Assembly: GCA_023101725.1 (NCBI GenBank)
Contig: JALJCO010010193.1
Coordinates: 1-64,000 of the forward strand
Origin: Atherinomorus stipes
Lineage: Eukaryota; Chordata; Actinopteri; Atheriniformes; Atherinidae
Direction of reading: 5' to 3'
DNA length: 64,000 bases
Position 1 is the first letter of the stretch; the number at the start of each line of letters is the position of its first letter. Of the stretch, positions 35,801-50,800 are shown piece by piece. The notes below the pieces were generated by a model. It ran no database searches. It worked only from the letters and a program-made list of their open reading frames with translations, and had not been told where the DNA came from. Made by a program: the position numbers and the translations under genes.

Positions 35801-38800
35801 GTCACGTGACTCCACTCCTTCCAGTCTATAACCAGTTATCGTCCATTTATCGTTACGGAGGTGAACTGCTCACTATATGGTGATGTTGAATTTTAGGCCG
35901 TATCGCCCAGCTCTGTCTGCATCACAGGCCACGCCTTCAGCCAAGAGAAACGCGCTTTTACGAGTTCACAGATTTCCTCACGACTCGTTCCAACACAAAT
36001 GTAGCGTGAGTAAAAGTCCTGACACTGAACATGAGCACAGGTTGAACATCACTGATGGGATTATTGATCAGTGCGCTTCAGTTCATTGAACTGCTGTCAG
36101 AGCCATCAGACGGAGGTTCTGTGTCTGAAACTGGACTCGGGATAAAAGATCGGAGAGTGGTTCAGAAGACAGAAATGTTATGCGCCAGTGAACTGGCGGA
36201 TGTACGGAGAATCAAGATGACTGGAAGCGATGATGAAGGGCGACTTAAAGAGAGAGAGAGAGAGTAAATCCATGCATGTAGTGATTCAGGACCTTGGTTT
36301 TTCTGTGTCTGGGTTCATGCGTTCCAAACATTAACTGCTCCTCTGTTTCCCTGAAGAATCAAAGTTAGAGAGATGCTTGCCAAGGACGGGGGCCACCAGA
36401 GGACGTCAGAGTTGGGGAATCCTGCAGAAACGTTGGCATGCTACAGACGGCGTCAGCCCCAGACCTCTGCTGGCTGTCCCAGAGACCCGCTGCAGGTCTT
36501 CACACCCCATCATCCTCACCATCATTCCCAGGCTCCGCCCTGCCGCTCTGGTCAGCAGGTGCAACAAGATGGCGGCAGCTACCTCTCCATGACGTCCTCT
36601 CCCACCGCCGGGCAGCAGGGGGTGACTCAGGACTCGGAGGACGTGAAAACTGAGGGTCTTCTAAAGAGCAGGAAAGCTGTCCTGCCCTCAGAGATCCGGC
36701 GCAGGGAGAGGAGTGTTGAGGAACCCAGAAGAGGAGGAGTGGAGGAGGAGGTGCAAAGCTTCAGCCTGACGGGAGAGGCAGCAGAGGAGGTCCCGAACAG
36801 ATCCAGGAGGGAGGAACATGTCCGGGCAGCAGAGGGCAGGCTGGCAGGCCAAGAAAACGCCGTTTACATCCACACGGGCCCGACCGCATCTCACATCCAG
36901 CCCAGAACATCTCACCGAGGTCCAGCTGGGTCCACCCCAGACTGCCCATTGTCAGAGGACTGGCATCCACGAGGGTCTGACAGAAGCATCCAACACCTGC
37001 TGCAGGACTCCAAGGAGGAAGAGGAGGGTCAGAGGGCCGGTCTCCGGGACAGCCGGGTGTCTGTGGCCCAGCTCCGACATTCTTTCATGGAGAGCACCAG
37101 CAGCCCTTCCAGCAGGCGCAGGAGAGACATGTAGGTGGAGACGAGCTGTCCAGACTGCTGAAGGACAGCTAACAAGCTAAGCTAACCATCAGCTTTCCAT
37201 CAGCTAACTGTAGGCTAACCATCAGCTACCGTCAGCTAACCATCAGCTAACCGTCAGCTAACCATCAGCTGACCATCAGCTAACCGTCAGCTACCATCAG
37301 CCAACCATCAGCTACCGTCAGCTAACTGTATGCTGTCAGCTAACCGTCAGCTACCGTGAGCTAACTGTATGCTGTCAGCTAACCATCAGCTACCGTCAAC
37401 TAACTGTATGCTGTCAGCTAACCGTCAGCTACCATCAGCTATTGTCAGCTGACTGTATGCTAACTGTCAGCTAACGTATGCTAACCATCAGCTAACCTTA
37501 TGCTAGCCATCAGCTACCATCAGCTAACCGTATGCTAACCATCATCTAACCATCAGCTACCGTCAGCTACCCGTCAGCTAACCGTATGCTTACCATTAGC
37601 TAACCATCAGCTAACTGTATGCTAACCATCAGCTAACCATCAACTAACCATCCATGGTTATATCCATTCTATCCAGTATCTCCAAAATACCAGGAAAACT
37701 AGCCTATTGGAAATTTAATTAAAGTGTAATTATCAACCGCGTATTATATAAACATTAACATCAAAAAACTCTACATAGCATGCATTAATACAGCTTGTAA
37801 ACATATATCAAATTACCTTGATGATAAAAAAAAAAGGATATGCCATTGGAGTTTTTTAAGATTTGAGTAGATTTTTGATTGTTTCCCATGACATCCCGAT
37901 TTCTAAGCTAAATAGGTACGGAGTGGAGGAAACTGCCCTAGTCTGGTTCCATAATTACCTTATCAATAGAGAACAATTATATCTTAAAGGTTTCTCTTCC
38001 AAAACATTGACAACTTCATTTGGTGTTCCTCAGGGTTCTATTTTAGGTCCTTTATTTTTTTTTATTTAAATTAATGATTTAGCCATCACCTATAAACATT
38101 TAAGAAATTTTACCCCAAAGAATGCGCCCACATTGAAACTGATGGAGCTGCAGTCACAAAGTGGCTTCAATGAAATTCCTGGGAGTCATGATTGATGAGG
38201 GGCTAACTTGGTCTCAACATGTCAATCTGGTCTGCTCAAGATCCTCAAAGATGCTAAATATTCTGAGAATTATTTATCCCTTGATTCACACCTCAGCTCA
38301 TCTAACCCTATATTAAAGCTTTTGTTCCCCTTGATGAATTACTGTAACATAGTCTGGGGGAAGACTTATCCTACATGTCTTGACAAAATCCTCAAAATCA
38401 GAAGAAATTCTTACGAATGATCTCCCACTCCACTGAATCTGCACCTTTCGGCATCTTTGTTTTGTAAATATTCACTTTTATCAATTGAGAAAATGAATGT
38501 CTATTAAACATGCTTGTTCATTCATAAGTTCATTTGTAAGAGGGAAGACTTTCCGGCCACATTAACACAACTTTTTCACCTTTACGTCTGATGTTCATTC
38601 TCATCATATGAGGCATCAACTTGGTCCATCCGCTCTGGAGAACTTCAGGTCATCAAACTGACCTCAGCTTTAGGAGCCTTCAGCTCTGGAGTGAATTAAG
38701 ATCTATTTCATCTCCAGGTGTCTTTAAAAAGCAGTTGTGACATGTCATGACAACATTTCCTCGTTGCATTCATGTTGCAGTATGCTGCATACTATAGTCC

Positions 38801-41800
38801 TATATTTCCACTCAGCTTGCTTACTTTTTTGTGGGGTTTTTTTGCTAACCCCTCATTATCAGCTGTTTTTTTTCCTTGTTTTACTGTTCCTCTTTTACCT
38901 TTTAATTATTGTCACATTAATTTACCTCCAAAAGCTATGATGCTCCTTCAAAATACTATTTTGTTGTTCTTATGTTGTTGCTCAACCTGTTTGCGTGCAT
39001 GCCAATTAGGGCTGCACAATTAATCGTTAAAAGATCGTGATCTCAATTCACACATACATGCAATCTCAATTCTACCCACAACAATTCTGAAACATTTTTA
39101 ATCATGAGCTTATCACAAATAAGTTTCCATTCTTCCCAGATTTTTTCAAGCGCCCTCAAATGCAACACTGCCGTTGCCTCCCCACCCCCTAACCAATGTT
39201 AAAGAACTACAACTATGCATCTGCCAAAGAAATGCTACAACAAAGCTCTTGTGCAAACACATGCTTTATTTTGAATTACCTTTTGAATAGGTTGTTTTGT
39301 TTGTTCTGTTAAAGTTTATTTGTGCAATAAATTTTTTTGGGGAAAAAAAAACGTTTCAGAGAATCGTGATCTTAATTTTAAGCAAAAAAAATCACGATTC
39401 ACATTTTTACCAGAATCGTGCAGCCCTAATGCCAATGATGTTTAGCTTGTAATTGGGAGAGCAACTCTGTATACACCCAAATGGGCTTCGTTCCCTTCCT
39501 TCCACACATATCAGGTGTGATATGTGTGCAGAACAAATAAACTTAAACCAGCTAACAGTCAGCTAACTATCCGCTAACCTCAGCTGTAGGTGAAGACCAG
39601 AGCTGGTCCAGACCGCCGCAGGACAGCTAACCAGCTAAGCTAACCGTCAGCTAACCATCAGCTGACCTCAGTTAGCATGAAGCAGCGCTAAGCTGCAGAG
39701 ATTCGGACATTCCTGCACTAATCACCAACACTGGCCGTCTGCAGCTCAGCTTTCCACTTTCATGGATCTGAGCTGTTTCTTCTGCTTGGCTTGGATGAGC
39801 GTGTGTGTGTGTGTGTGTGCGTGTGTGTGTGTGTGTGTGGGTGTGCGTGCGTGTGTGTGCATGTGTGTGTGTGTGTGGCAGCTGATGAACCTGCATGGCC
39901 AGCGTCCCTCTCTCAATCTCCTCACCATAACGTCTCCTCTCTTTTTTGGCTCCTCTTGTGCTCCCTCTAGTGAGGATGAGGAGGACAGGACACATAGGGA
40001 CCACAAGGCGCCGTGGAGAGGTGACCAGGACAGGGGGCGCAGGCCCCGGCAGTATGCCTGTCCTGGGGAGGGTAGGAAGACCTCAGAGAGGTTCAGGACG
40101 CAGCCCGTTACCTCTGCTGAACACCTGCAGACTGATAGGTACTGGAGAGCACGGCTCGTGTGGAGAGCACGGACATGTTGGTGATCATGCATGTGTTGGT
40201 GTCGCTGTGCACGAATGTTGATTCTGGTAGTTTCAGCCAATCATCTATGATTATCAGCTGTTTGCTGTAAATCAGCACAAGTATGACATGCAGTAGACCA
40301 GTAATCAGATTAATCCTGCAAGCTGGACGCACTCGGAGCGCAACACGAACACCCTCAGGCTCCATTCCACCCCTCACTTCAGTAAAGTTAGCCAACAAGG
40401 AAGCTTAGAGGCCAAAGGTGGCGCCGGCTGGTCCGTGGCAGCTGCAGCACGTGACCGTGGTGAGGGAGCATGAATCGCTCTTTGTTGGTGGTCAGAAACC
40501 TGCACAGACGTCTGTCGCACCGGTTATTCTTTCCCCGTAGTCTGCTTCACCCTTTCCTCTCTTCAGCTAACACTAGCTGCCCCCGCCCCCCACCTGATTC
40601 AAACACTGCTGCATCTCCACCTCTGACCTTCACTGATTGTCTCTTCTTGCTTTTCAAGGTCGTGTGTGAATTCAGACTTCGCCTCCACAGAAGGTATGTG
40701 CTTCCTCTCATCTCGGTTGATGTCACAGTTATGAGGTCAGAATACAGTTTCAGATTATTCTGTTATTGTTTGTTCCTCCTAATCAGTGTCAGTTCAGAGT
40801 ATTTGATGTGTTACCTTAAAAATTGTATCAAATGACATAGTAATCTGATTTTATTGAACAAAACTACCAGTGAACAAACAAAACAGCTTTTTGTTTCCAG
40901 TCACTCAAAATCCAGAACAGTCTGCTGAACAGTTTCCAAACTCTGGCAGGTTTTAAAGGGATAGTACACCCCACACAATGATGGTCCTCAATCTTCTCCT
41001 CATCCTCATGCTGAGCAAGACTGGAGCACTTTTTTAATATCTCAATGCAGCCGGAGATCCGGGGGGCGAGGGGTTGGGGGGTTATTTACTAAATATTTTC
41101 ATATAATGGAGTTCACCGGCGACTGAACCAAAAAGGTCCATAAAAGTCCACAAAAACTTGTCAGTATTCCTCCATACTGCTCGTCCAATGTAAACCAAGT
41201 GTCCTGAGTGGGTAGCGTCCAGAATTTACTGGAAATCGTGTTCACGCGAGTTCACGACACGACCGAAGCCTCGACAGATGAGATCGCATGTTCTTTTTTT
41301 TTCTTTCTTTTTCCCTCCTTCCGTCCGTCTGTCCTTCCTTCCTTCCTATATCCAACCCCTCTTGTGTTTGTCCGCAGCTCAGTCGCCCTTTTCTTTTTTT
41401 TTTTTTTTCTTTTTTTCTCCTTTTTCTTTTCTTTTTTCTTTTTTTTTTTTTTTTGCTTTTCTTTTTTTTTTTTGCTCTCTTTTTTTCATCTGATCTCTCA
41501 TTCTTTGTTCTTCTTTCCTACTTGTCCCGTCCAGCATCATAGCAGCGGAATGGTGATCTGGTTGCTTTATTGTGTTGAACAGTTTTGCTTTATAAAGCGG
41601 AGCTTTATAAACATAAGGCTCCCCCTTGATATCCTGTTTATTTATTTTATTTCTTTGATTAAAAATTTGTCGAAAACAGCATTCCATATCATACTGCTGG
41701 GCCTGACAAGGGAGAAATGAAAGTTAACAGAGGTAATGATAGAAAGTGAAACAGAGAGAAAGGAGTGAGGAAAAGGGAGAGAGAGAGAGAGAGAGAGAGG

Positions 41801-44800
41801 AGAGAAAACGTGAATCCACTTCCACAGTTCACTGGTGCATCTGTACAGCGATCCCGAAACAACATTCCAAGGTCTCTGCTGGAGAACAAAACTAACAATC
41901 CCCTACAGGAGGACCTGCAGGTGGCTTAAATATCCTCAGATCATACAAACACACGCAGAACTACGCAGAGAAGAGGTACAACCTAGTCAGCGCAATGGGA
42001 AGCAGCATCACAGTGTCAACATGCAGAATAGAGGGTCTCCATGGTGATACAGTCATGAAGATGCAGCTACATCTCTGTAAGGAGGAAGAAGCCCGCACAG
42101 CCCGAGACCTGGGCCCCCAGCAGCCACCCAGATGCCAGGACCCCAGCCTCCCCCCCAGTGGGCGGCAGAAGGCGGCCCACTGGAGGGATGAATGTCCCAG
42201 CCGGAGCCTCCCGCAGTCTCTGGGCCGAGGCCCCAGCGGACCGAGAGCTCGGTTGCTCTTAGTACAACATAAACAGCAAATTTCTTCTTCTACTCTTGCA
42301 TTATTGGCAGAATAGACGCTGAACGCCGTGGCATCCGTAGTGTCGTGAACGTGCGCAAATAGAAAACGCAATGTAGTACTGTTGAGATATTTAAAAAGTG
42401 CTCCGGAGTCTTGCTCAGCATGACGGTGAGTAGAAGATGGACCATCATTCTGGGGGTGTACTATTCCTTTAACAACTGAAAATGTTCACCTGTCGTATTT
42501 TTTGTGACATCGGAGACCATTTTTCTGAAAACAACTCAAGACATTTTTTGCGATCTGTTGAATGTCATCACAGAGTCCTTCTCTGATTTTACCTTTAACA
42601 ACTCTCTCACGATTGAACTTGGAAGTCCACAGTTTCATCCTGGATCTCAACAAGGAACTAAGGCCTTGTACACATGAAGCTGGATTTCTGTAAAACATTT
42701 ATCCTTCCTCCTTCGACTTGAAAAAACTTCGAGTCTTCACCACCTCGTTTTTGGAAGAAAAATCCTCCCACACTGAAATGCAGAAGTGTGTGGCTCAGCA
42801 CATTCACAGGGTCCGCTCCCCTTACTGTCAGCAGGGCGATGACCTGGAGAAGTGCTGCTTTTATCCACGTTGTAATACTTAATCTGATGTAAGACTGCGT
42901 GGTGAAATATTAATATGGATAAATAAATGAAATGAGGGAAAAGAAGTGATGACGGTGGGTAGGAGGAGTTGGCTGCTTAAATGGAGGGAAAGCGTTTGCA
43001 GGTGGAAAGAAGCTTAAAAGGAGAACAGCGCAGCTTTTTTCCATAAGTTCGCCCCCTCTGGTGACAAGTGGAAGGGACCCTAATGTCGTGCACACGCATT
43101 AGCTGCTTGGACTGCGTTGGTCTCTAATTTAACCCACATTACACTCAGTCTGAGTCCAGAGTTAGAGACACGATGTCTACTGAAGTAATAAAGTTATAAA
43201 TCTGCAAGTTGTTTACAATTTGATCATTGAGTAAATTAATGGACTGTATGCTAACGCTAACAACAGGCTAACGCTGGCTTGTAGTTTAAATATCTAAATC
43301 CACAGGCTGAGACCGCAATTATCTTATAAAATTACAACATCAACTGAATATAACAAGTGTCTAGAGTGTCTCTCTTCCCTGGGAACAGTCATACGTCTGT
43401 CATACTGCTACATTTACATGCTAACAACTTAGCATTGCAATATTCTGCATCCTTCTTTCCGTCATACATCACATTTAGAAGAAGGCAACTGTGGGTCCGT
43501 TTTATTCCCAGACTGGATCAGAGCTCTCTACAACTAAAAAAAGAAAGAAAAAAGCTGCTCGGTTGTTTACTCCTGTCTTACTTCGGTGCCGGTTTTGTGC
43601 TGAAAAATAACCCCCTGCCGGGGGGACCGGCCAGACTCCAGTGTGGTTCTCTTCGTCTCATCAGACCAAACTTTCCTTCTTCATCTTCCTGGAGTCTGAG
43701 TCGGGGTCTGGGAGGCACCTGTTCTCCATCTTTTAGCAGCAGCAGTGTTGTCTCAACATGCGCGGACCTGCGGTGGTGGAATACATGACACCGGTGCAGC
43801 CAGACGAACCAGAACGTGCAGCTCGTCTCCCCCACAGGCCCCCCTAGAGGCTTTTTACCTGAAACTCTGGCATTGAGCAGAAACAGTATGAGAGACACCG
43901 CAGTGAAGAAAGATCAGCTCATTCTGCATATCAGCAGCTGTTAGAGCAGGTGGAGGAAAGAAAAGATAGGAGTTAACATTTAAACTCAAGCAATGCACCT
44001 TTAACAAAACAAATGCAGGATCTTTGGGAGCAAAGTGAATAAAAAGAATAAAAGTCGGGGGAACAGGTCCCGGATCTGAGTGGGTCATCTGGCTGATCCC
44101 TCGTTTTGACCAAGTGAAAACTTCCCCAACCCGACTCGCATCTTGTTTGCCTGGGCAGTAAATGGAGCGGACCCAGCATAAATACAGGCTGCACATGTGA
44201 TGTCAGAGCATATTTTGTTGCAGACAGTGATGTTTCAAATATTAAAACCCTGATTATTGATCTCCACACGCAGTTGCATAAACAGAGACAAACATAAACC
44301 TGAACTTTGGCCGGAGTTTTTAAAAGAATCTTTTTTTTTTTTTTTTAACTTAAATTTTATTGATTCTTAACAGAGAAGCTACATAGCCAAGCATCAGCAA
44401 CAAGAAACATAAATGTTAGTGTAAAGTCTTAAAACAACAACAAGGAAAAAACATTTCAGCGTAGCATTTTACAGTTCCATGTGGTTTCATCATCATCATA
44501 CAATCCTGAAAGACCAGAAAGAAAGACCAAGTTTGGGTGTAGTTTTTTTTTTTTAAGAATTGGATGAAGAAGCTGAAACCACACGGAACTGTGAAATGTT
44601 ACGCTGAAATGTTTTTTCCTTTGTTGTTTTAAGACTTTACACTAACATTTACGTTTCTTGTTGCTGATGCATGGCTATGTAGTTGCTCTGTTAAGAATAA
44701 ATTAAATTTAAGTTCTAAATAAATTAAATTGTAATTTAAATAACAAGAAACTGAAAAAGTGATGATAAAAATTTACTAAATTATAATTTAGTAAAATAAA

Positions 44801-47800
44801 ATATTGATTTAGAATTTTTCTTTAAAAAGATCATTTTAAAAAATAAACTTTCCCTGAGAGATTAGAGCATCTTTTCCCTGAACAGTGGACCAACATACCT
44901 GTCAACAGGTGCAGACGTCTGATTGGACGTTACAGAAAACACCTGATTGCAGTGATTGTCTCAAGGTGTTGCTCAATAACATTTTAGTTTAGGAGCCCCA
45001 TCATGCTTGTTTACTTTTTATTTTTTGTGAACATCTGTGGTCATTTGGATATTTCTTATTTTCTATCTGGACATGTCCTGCTGGCTGGTGTGGGCTGCTG
45101 TTGACCGAAAGATGCAGAAGCACCACCAGTGATGAAGTATTTGTTTGAAAAAGCTAAAAATGGCCGCTTGAGTCCATATCAGAGTTTAAGATTGTAGACT
45201 GCTTACAAAGTGTCCGTTGTCCTGTTTCTGCCTCTGCAGCTGATGAAGAGAAGCTGGATGAGCGAGCCAAGCTGAGCGTCGCAGCCAAACGCTCCTTCTT
45301 CAGGGTGAGTTCAGCCACCTGATGTCTGCTAAATGCTTCCAGACACAATCACACATGATTCTGTGGGACGTTTGCTTTTTGTCCTCCTTTTGAGAACGGA
45401 GACTTCATCAGACTAAACAGGTCAACAGCAGGATTTCCTGAGCCATGCTGTTTTAGAGGGAATGATGCACAGTCAATCAACCATTTGGGGAATGTAGAGT
45501 CAGGCAAATGGCCAAACTACATTCACCGGCCACTTTATTAGGTACACCTTGCTAGTACCGGGTTGGACCCCTTTTGCCTCCAGAACTGCTTTAATCCTTG
45601 GTGTCATAGATTCAACAAGGTTCTGGAAACATTCCTCAGAGATTTTGCTGCATATTGACATGACAGCATCACGCAGTCGCTGCAGATTTGTCGGCTGCAC
45701 ATCCATGATGAGAACCTCCCGTTCCACCACATCCATGATGAGAACCTCCCGTTCCACCACATCATGATGAGAACCTCCCGTTCCACCACATCAATGATGA
45801 GAACCTCCCGTTCCACCACATCAATGATGAGAACCTCCCGTTCCACCACATCCATGATGAGAACCTCCCGTTCCACCACATCATGATGAGAACCTCCCGT
45901 TCCACCACATCCATGATGAGAACCTTCCGTTCCACCACATCAATGATGAGAACCTCCCGTTCCACCACATCCATGATGAGAACCTCCCGTTCCACCACAT
46001 CATGATGAGAACCTCCCGTTCCACCACATCAATGATGAGAACCTCCCGTTCCACCACATCAATGATGAGAACCTCCCGTTCCACCACATCCATGATGAGA
46101 ACCTCCCGTTCCACCACATCATGATGAGAACCTCCCGTTCCACCACATCAATGATGAGAACCTCCCGTTCCACCACATCCATGATGAGAACCTCCCGTTC
46201 CACCACATCCATGATGAGAACCTCCCGTTCCACCACATCCATGATGAGAACCTCCCGTTCCACCACATCCATGATGAGAACCTTCCGTTCCACCACATCC
46301 ATGACGAGAACCTCCCGTTCCACCACATCCATGACGAGAACCTCCCGTTCCACCACATCCATGATGAGAACCTCCCGTTCCACCACATCATGATGAGAAC
46401 CTCCCGTTCCACCACATCCATGATGAGAACCTCCCGTTCCACCACATCCATGATGAGAAGCTCCCGTTCCACCACATCCATGATGAGAACCTCCCGTTCC
46501 ACCACATCCATGATGAGAACCTCCCGTTCCACCACATCCCAAAGCTGCTCTGATGGATTGAGTTCTGGTGACTGTGGAGAACATTTGAGTACAATGAACT
46601 CATCGTCATGTTCAAGAAACCAGTCTGAGATGATTCCCGCTTTATGACATGGCGCGTTATCCTGCTGGAAGCAGCATCAGAGGATGCTACACTGTGGTCA
46701 TAAAGGGATGGACATGGTCAGCAACAATACTCAGGCTGTGGTGGTTAAATCACCATGTTGGTACTAAGGGGCCAAAAGTGGGCCAAGAAAATCTCTCCCA
46801 CACCATCACACCACCACCACCAAGCTGAACTGTTGATACAAGGCAGGATGGATCCATGCTTTCATGTTGTTGACACCAAATTCTGAGTCTACATCTGAAT
46901 TTGGTAGCAGAAATGGAGACTCATCAGACAAGGCAACATTTCTCCATCTTCTATTGTCCAATGTTGGTGAGTCTGTGTGAATTGTAGCCTCAGTTTCCTG
47001 TTCTTAGCTGACAGGAGCGGCACCCGGTGTGGTCTTCTGCTGCTGTAGCCCATCTGCTTCCAGGTTGGATGTGTTGTGTATTCAGAGATGCTCTTCCGAA
47101 GACTTCGGTTGGAACAATGAAATGAAATGAAATTAAAAATACTTTATTCATCCCCAAAGGGAAATTCAGTATTGTAAAAGCTCACTTTTTTTTTTTTTTT
47201 TTAAATAAACAAAAAGTCAGTCAGTCTTGTTCTGTAGGGTGATGGTTGCTGGCAGGAATGAATTTCTGTATCTCTCAACAACAGTAACAAGGAACAAGTG
47301 CTTATTTGAGTTACTGTTGCTTTTCTATCAGCTGGAACCAGTCTGGCCATTCTCCTCTGACCTCTGGCATCAACAAGGCATTTGCGCCCACAGAACTGCT
47401 GCTCACTGGATATTTTCTCTTTTTGGGACCATTCTCTGTAAACCCTAGAGATGGTTGTTCAGGAAAATCCCAGTAGATCAGCAGTTTCTGAAATACTCAG
47501 ACCAACAACCATGCCACGTTCAAAGTCACTTACATCACCTTTCTTCCCCGTTCTGATGCTGGGTTGAACTGCAGCAGATCGTCTTGACCATGTCTACATG
47601 CCTAAATGCATTGAGCTGCTAACCCATTAACGAGCAGTTGGACAGGTGTACCTAATAAAGTGTCAGGTGCGTGTATAAGGCCACGTCTCCACTAAGCAGT
47701 TACAGTGAACAGACACGGTAGACAGAGAGACGAGCAGAGAGGTCCTGCTGCTGGCTACTGTTTCCCGGTGAGTCCGACTCCGACCTGCTTCTTTATCCTC

Positions 47801-50800
47801 TTCAAAATAAAATTCTAAATCTGTAGGAAACCTAAATAAACTAACGCTGCACTCACGAGCTTTTAACCATTAACTGTCATACAATTTGAAGGCTGGGTCG
47901 TTACTGTTTGTCTGTAAAACTGGAAAGGAACTTAAAACCGCAATGAAGCCACTTCATTGTTAAATAAGCAGCGAAGAAGAGGCTCTTACAGACGTCACAT
48001 CCGGTTTCAGCTCACAGCGCCACAGTCTGGTCAGATGCTGAAAAGCAGCCATGTTTTCTAATGACTCATCTATGCAGCTGTGCTTGTTTCTGTTACATAG
48101 ATCATCATGAAGAACGTTTTGGTTGATAAAACATGGCAAAAATGTCAAAAATGTGTCATCAGCACTTTAAGGCTCAACGCAAGCAAATAATGGCCGCCCA
48201 TTTGCACTTACTGGGCATGCTCCACATCACGGGCAGACACATGCATCTGACATCAGCATGTAAACAGGAAGTTTATTTCACTTTCTACTCAGACTAGTGA
48301 AGGAATATCTGCGCACAGAACAATGGATTTCTTTGGACTGACGAAGTAGTGTTGTTGCTATGCAAAACAAGTGACATAGACTGACATAGACTCATTTGAC
48401 ATAAACAAATGAATTGTATATATTTTCTATAAGTCGCAGGAGCAGCCACACTGTGGAAAAAGTGACTTTAGTCTGAAAAATCCCAATAGTTTTATTAACC
48501 CCAGCACCGACCGACAATCCTGTTGTAGCATGTTGACTGTGATTCTGAATGCGAACATTTTGAGCGCCGGTCTGGACCCAGCTGCACATCTGTCTCAGCT
48601 GGACTGGAACATTTCTCCACCGTGTCTGTGCAGGAGCTGGAGAAGAGTGTGGATGGTGGAGCTCCTAAACCGCGGTCCAGGAATGCAGCGGTGGACAGGA
48701 GACTACGGCGGACGCAGGACCGATGCAGGACTCAACCGGTCACCACTGAGGAAGTCGTCATAGCAACCTTGTAAGACCAGTTTGCTCTGTTGGTGGTGTT
48801 CTGAGAGCTGTCAATCATGTCTCATCACCTTGCAGACATTCTTCCCTACATACCTGCTGTGCGTTTGCTGTTTTGTGGTGATAGGTTTAATTTCACCTCA
48901 GAAAACTCTGCGTTCTCCCACGACTGCCTTTGTTTGGAGTGAATCATAGAGGGTCCGGTAGTTTTACAGAGAAGCATTCGCTCTTCCTGACGTATTCTAT
49001 CTCGGGCTTCACTTCTGTCTGGATTGTCATGTTAAGATGAATTTGGGTGACTTTGCTGACACAGTAGCGCGCATGTCTCAGCTTTTGAGACCAAGATTAT
49101 TTTGAAGATATTGGGGGTACACGATAACAGGGAATTATTATGTCATTCCGATATCATGACTACTTGTTCCAATAACGTCTATATTCAGGGGATTTTAAAC
49201 TGGGGGGACCAAATGATTTCAACTCAAGTAATTTTGTGTCATTTGGACTTTAACCTTGAAAGAAAGCTGCTGCTTCACAGGAGAGACCCCAAGCTGCTTC
49301 CAAACCACTTTCTCTTCTTATTTTAGACACCAGCTACCCCCCACAGTTGGAATTCTTTAGATCGGACGTGCAGAAGTTGAAAATCCCAGGTTTTAGCGCA
49401 ATTCCTTTTGGTTTTGTTGACAGTTTTAATATCACGATAAGGTAATTATGTGTTTTATCAGTTATCCGTATCGGCTTTTAGGACCCTTTTTCGCAGTTCT
49501 GAAAAAGGGTCACTGTCCCTCCCAAGAAGATGAACTTCATCTATTCTGGGTGTTATTTTAGATGGAGGGCAGCAAAATAGGCCTTGATCATCAGTTTCAC
49601 TCCGAAACTTTTATTTCTGTGAGAGCAAGATGAAATTTCATGTCTGAATAACATCTTTGCTTGAACATGGAGGTCACTGATTCCCTCCTGCTGTGAGTGC
49701 GTAGCGTCCCTCCTCCACACATGGCCGTTTATGCTGACAGCCCCGCTCATCCTAACAGGTACATGCCGGTGCACAAGCGCAGCTGCTCACGACCGCCTGC
49801 ATCACTAACATGCTCGGTCCCGCCTGGAGGCGCTGACCCACCTCGTGGTTCCATGTGCAGTCGCAGTGTGTGATCATAGGAAAGTGCATTCGTTCCCGCT
49901 ACCTACCAGATACGAATAGAACAGATTCTTGCTCTTGGCAATTTCGTATCCGATCGCGCATTTCCACCGGACTTAAAGCTCCGTGCTACGGAGTCCTCGT
50001 GCCACCCATGTTTAGCCGACACCTCCTTGTTTACCTCATGCACGTGCTGACATGTATTGACACCCCAATAACCCTTGTTTCTCATGCGTGGGCCTGGAAT
50101 GAAACCCGACCCGTCCCCCACCCTCTTGTTTCTCACAAACATGCATGTCGTCATTGACAGACGATACCCCGGCTTGCCCACATCCTCACACGTGTCTTCC
50201 TGTCCTGCCGACGTGCAGATCCACCTTCATATCATTGCTTGGTCCAGCTCTTTATTCTGAAAGAAGCTTTTATTGAGGAAATGGACTGAATTCTCTTCTT
50301 TTTTACACCCCTCTTCGTGCCATAAGTCACTAATTCAACTGCAACAAGCGCAGAAATGAGACCTGATGCCGAAACAGTCACTGCACAAGCTTATCGTGTG
50401 CTGCGCTCGGCGCTTCGGGGCTGATGAGAAAGACTTCATCTGTTAAGATGGCCGCTGAATTTTTTTCTCAAATTCATCTCTATTCGTGCACCTGCCGCTC
50501 CTGGTGGAAAACAGGGCTTACTCAGTTGATGGATGATAAAGTTTCTCACCGTGCATGTGTGACAAACTTCTGAACACAACCACTGCTCTGTCTGGGATGT
50601 AGCGCACCTGGTGTGGATTTCCATCCAGTCTTACCTAAAAGGGGAAGTTTGGTTTTTTTTCAACTTGAACCTATTTTCTAGCGTGAAATCTGTTCATTTA
50701 CTCACCCAGACAGTTTTGGTGTAACTTATTCCTTCAGGAGATATTTTGAAAATAAACTTCCCCTTTAAGTCTCCTCTTCTTCCGTCGTCTTCACCTCTGT

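Larger units (their letters stand above)
45523..47676. mobile_element. TIR DNA element (CACTTTATTAGGTACACCT ends)
   Basis: CACTTTATTAGGTACACCTT at the left is inverted at the right (AGGTGTACCTAATAAAGTG), with matching outer CACCGGC/CACCTGA steps. The right part has blocks seen in a common vertebrate repeat (TTTCTGAAATACTCAGACCA, CAGATCGTCTTGACCATGTC). The class is not assigned. A 30-bp minisatellite has expanded inside it, and a fragment at 47125-47190 was inserted later. Confidence 0.75.

Noticed and set aside
37129..37134. In-frame ATG-TAG as the end of a supervillin-like protein
   Set aside because: The stop falls just past a good splice donor (GTAGGT), and later exons continue the protein in phase.
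41208..41720. 170-codon Phe/Ser/Leu-rich frame resembling membrane segments
   Set aside because: Direct result of a polypyrimidine tract inside a foldback element.
46000..46584. 194-codon minus-strand frame in the 30-bp array
   Set aside because: The 29-bp units shift its reading repeatedly, and the flanks are transposon sequence.
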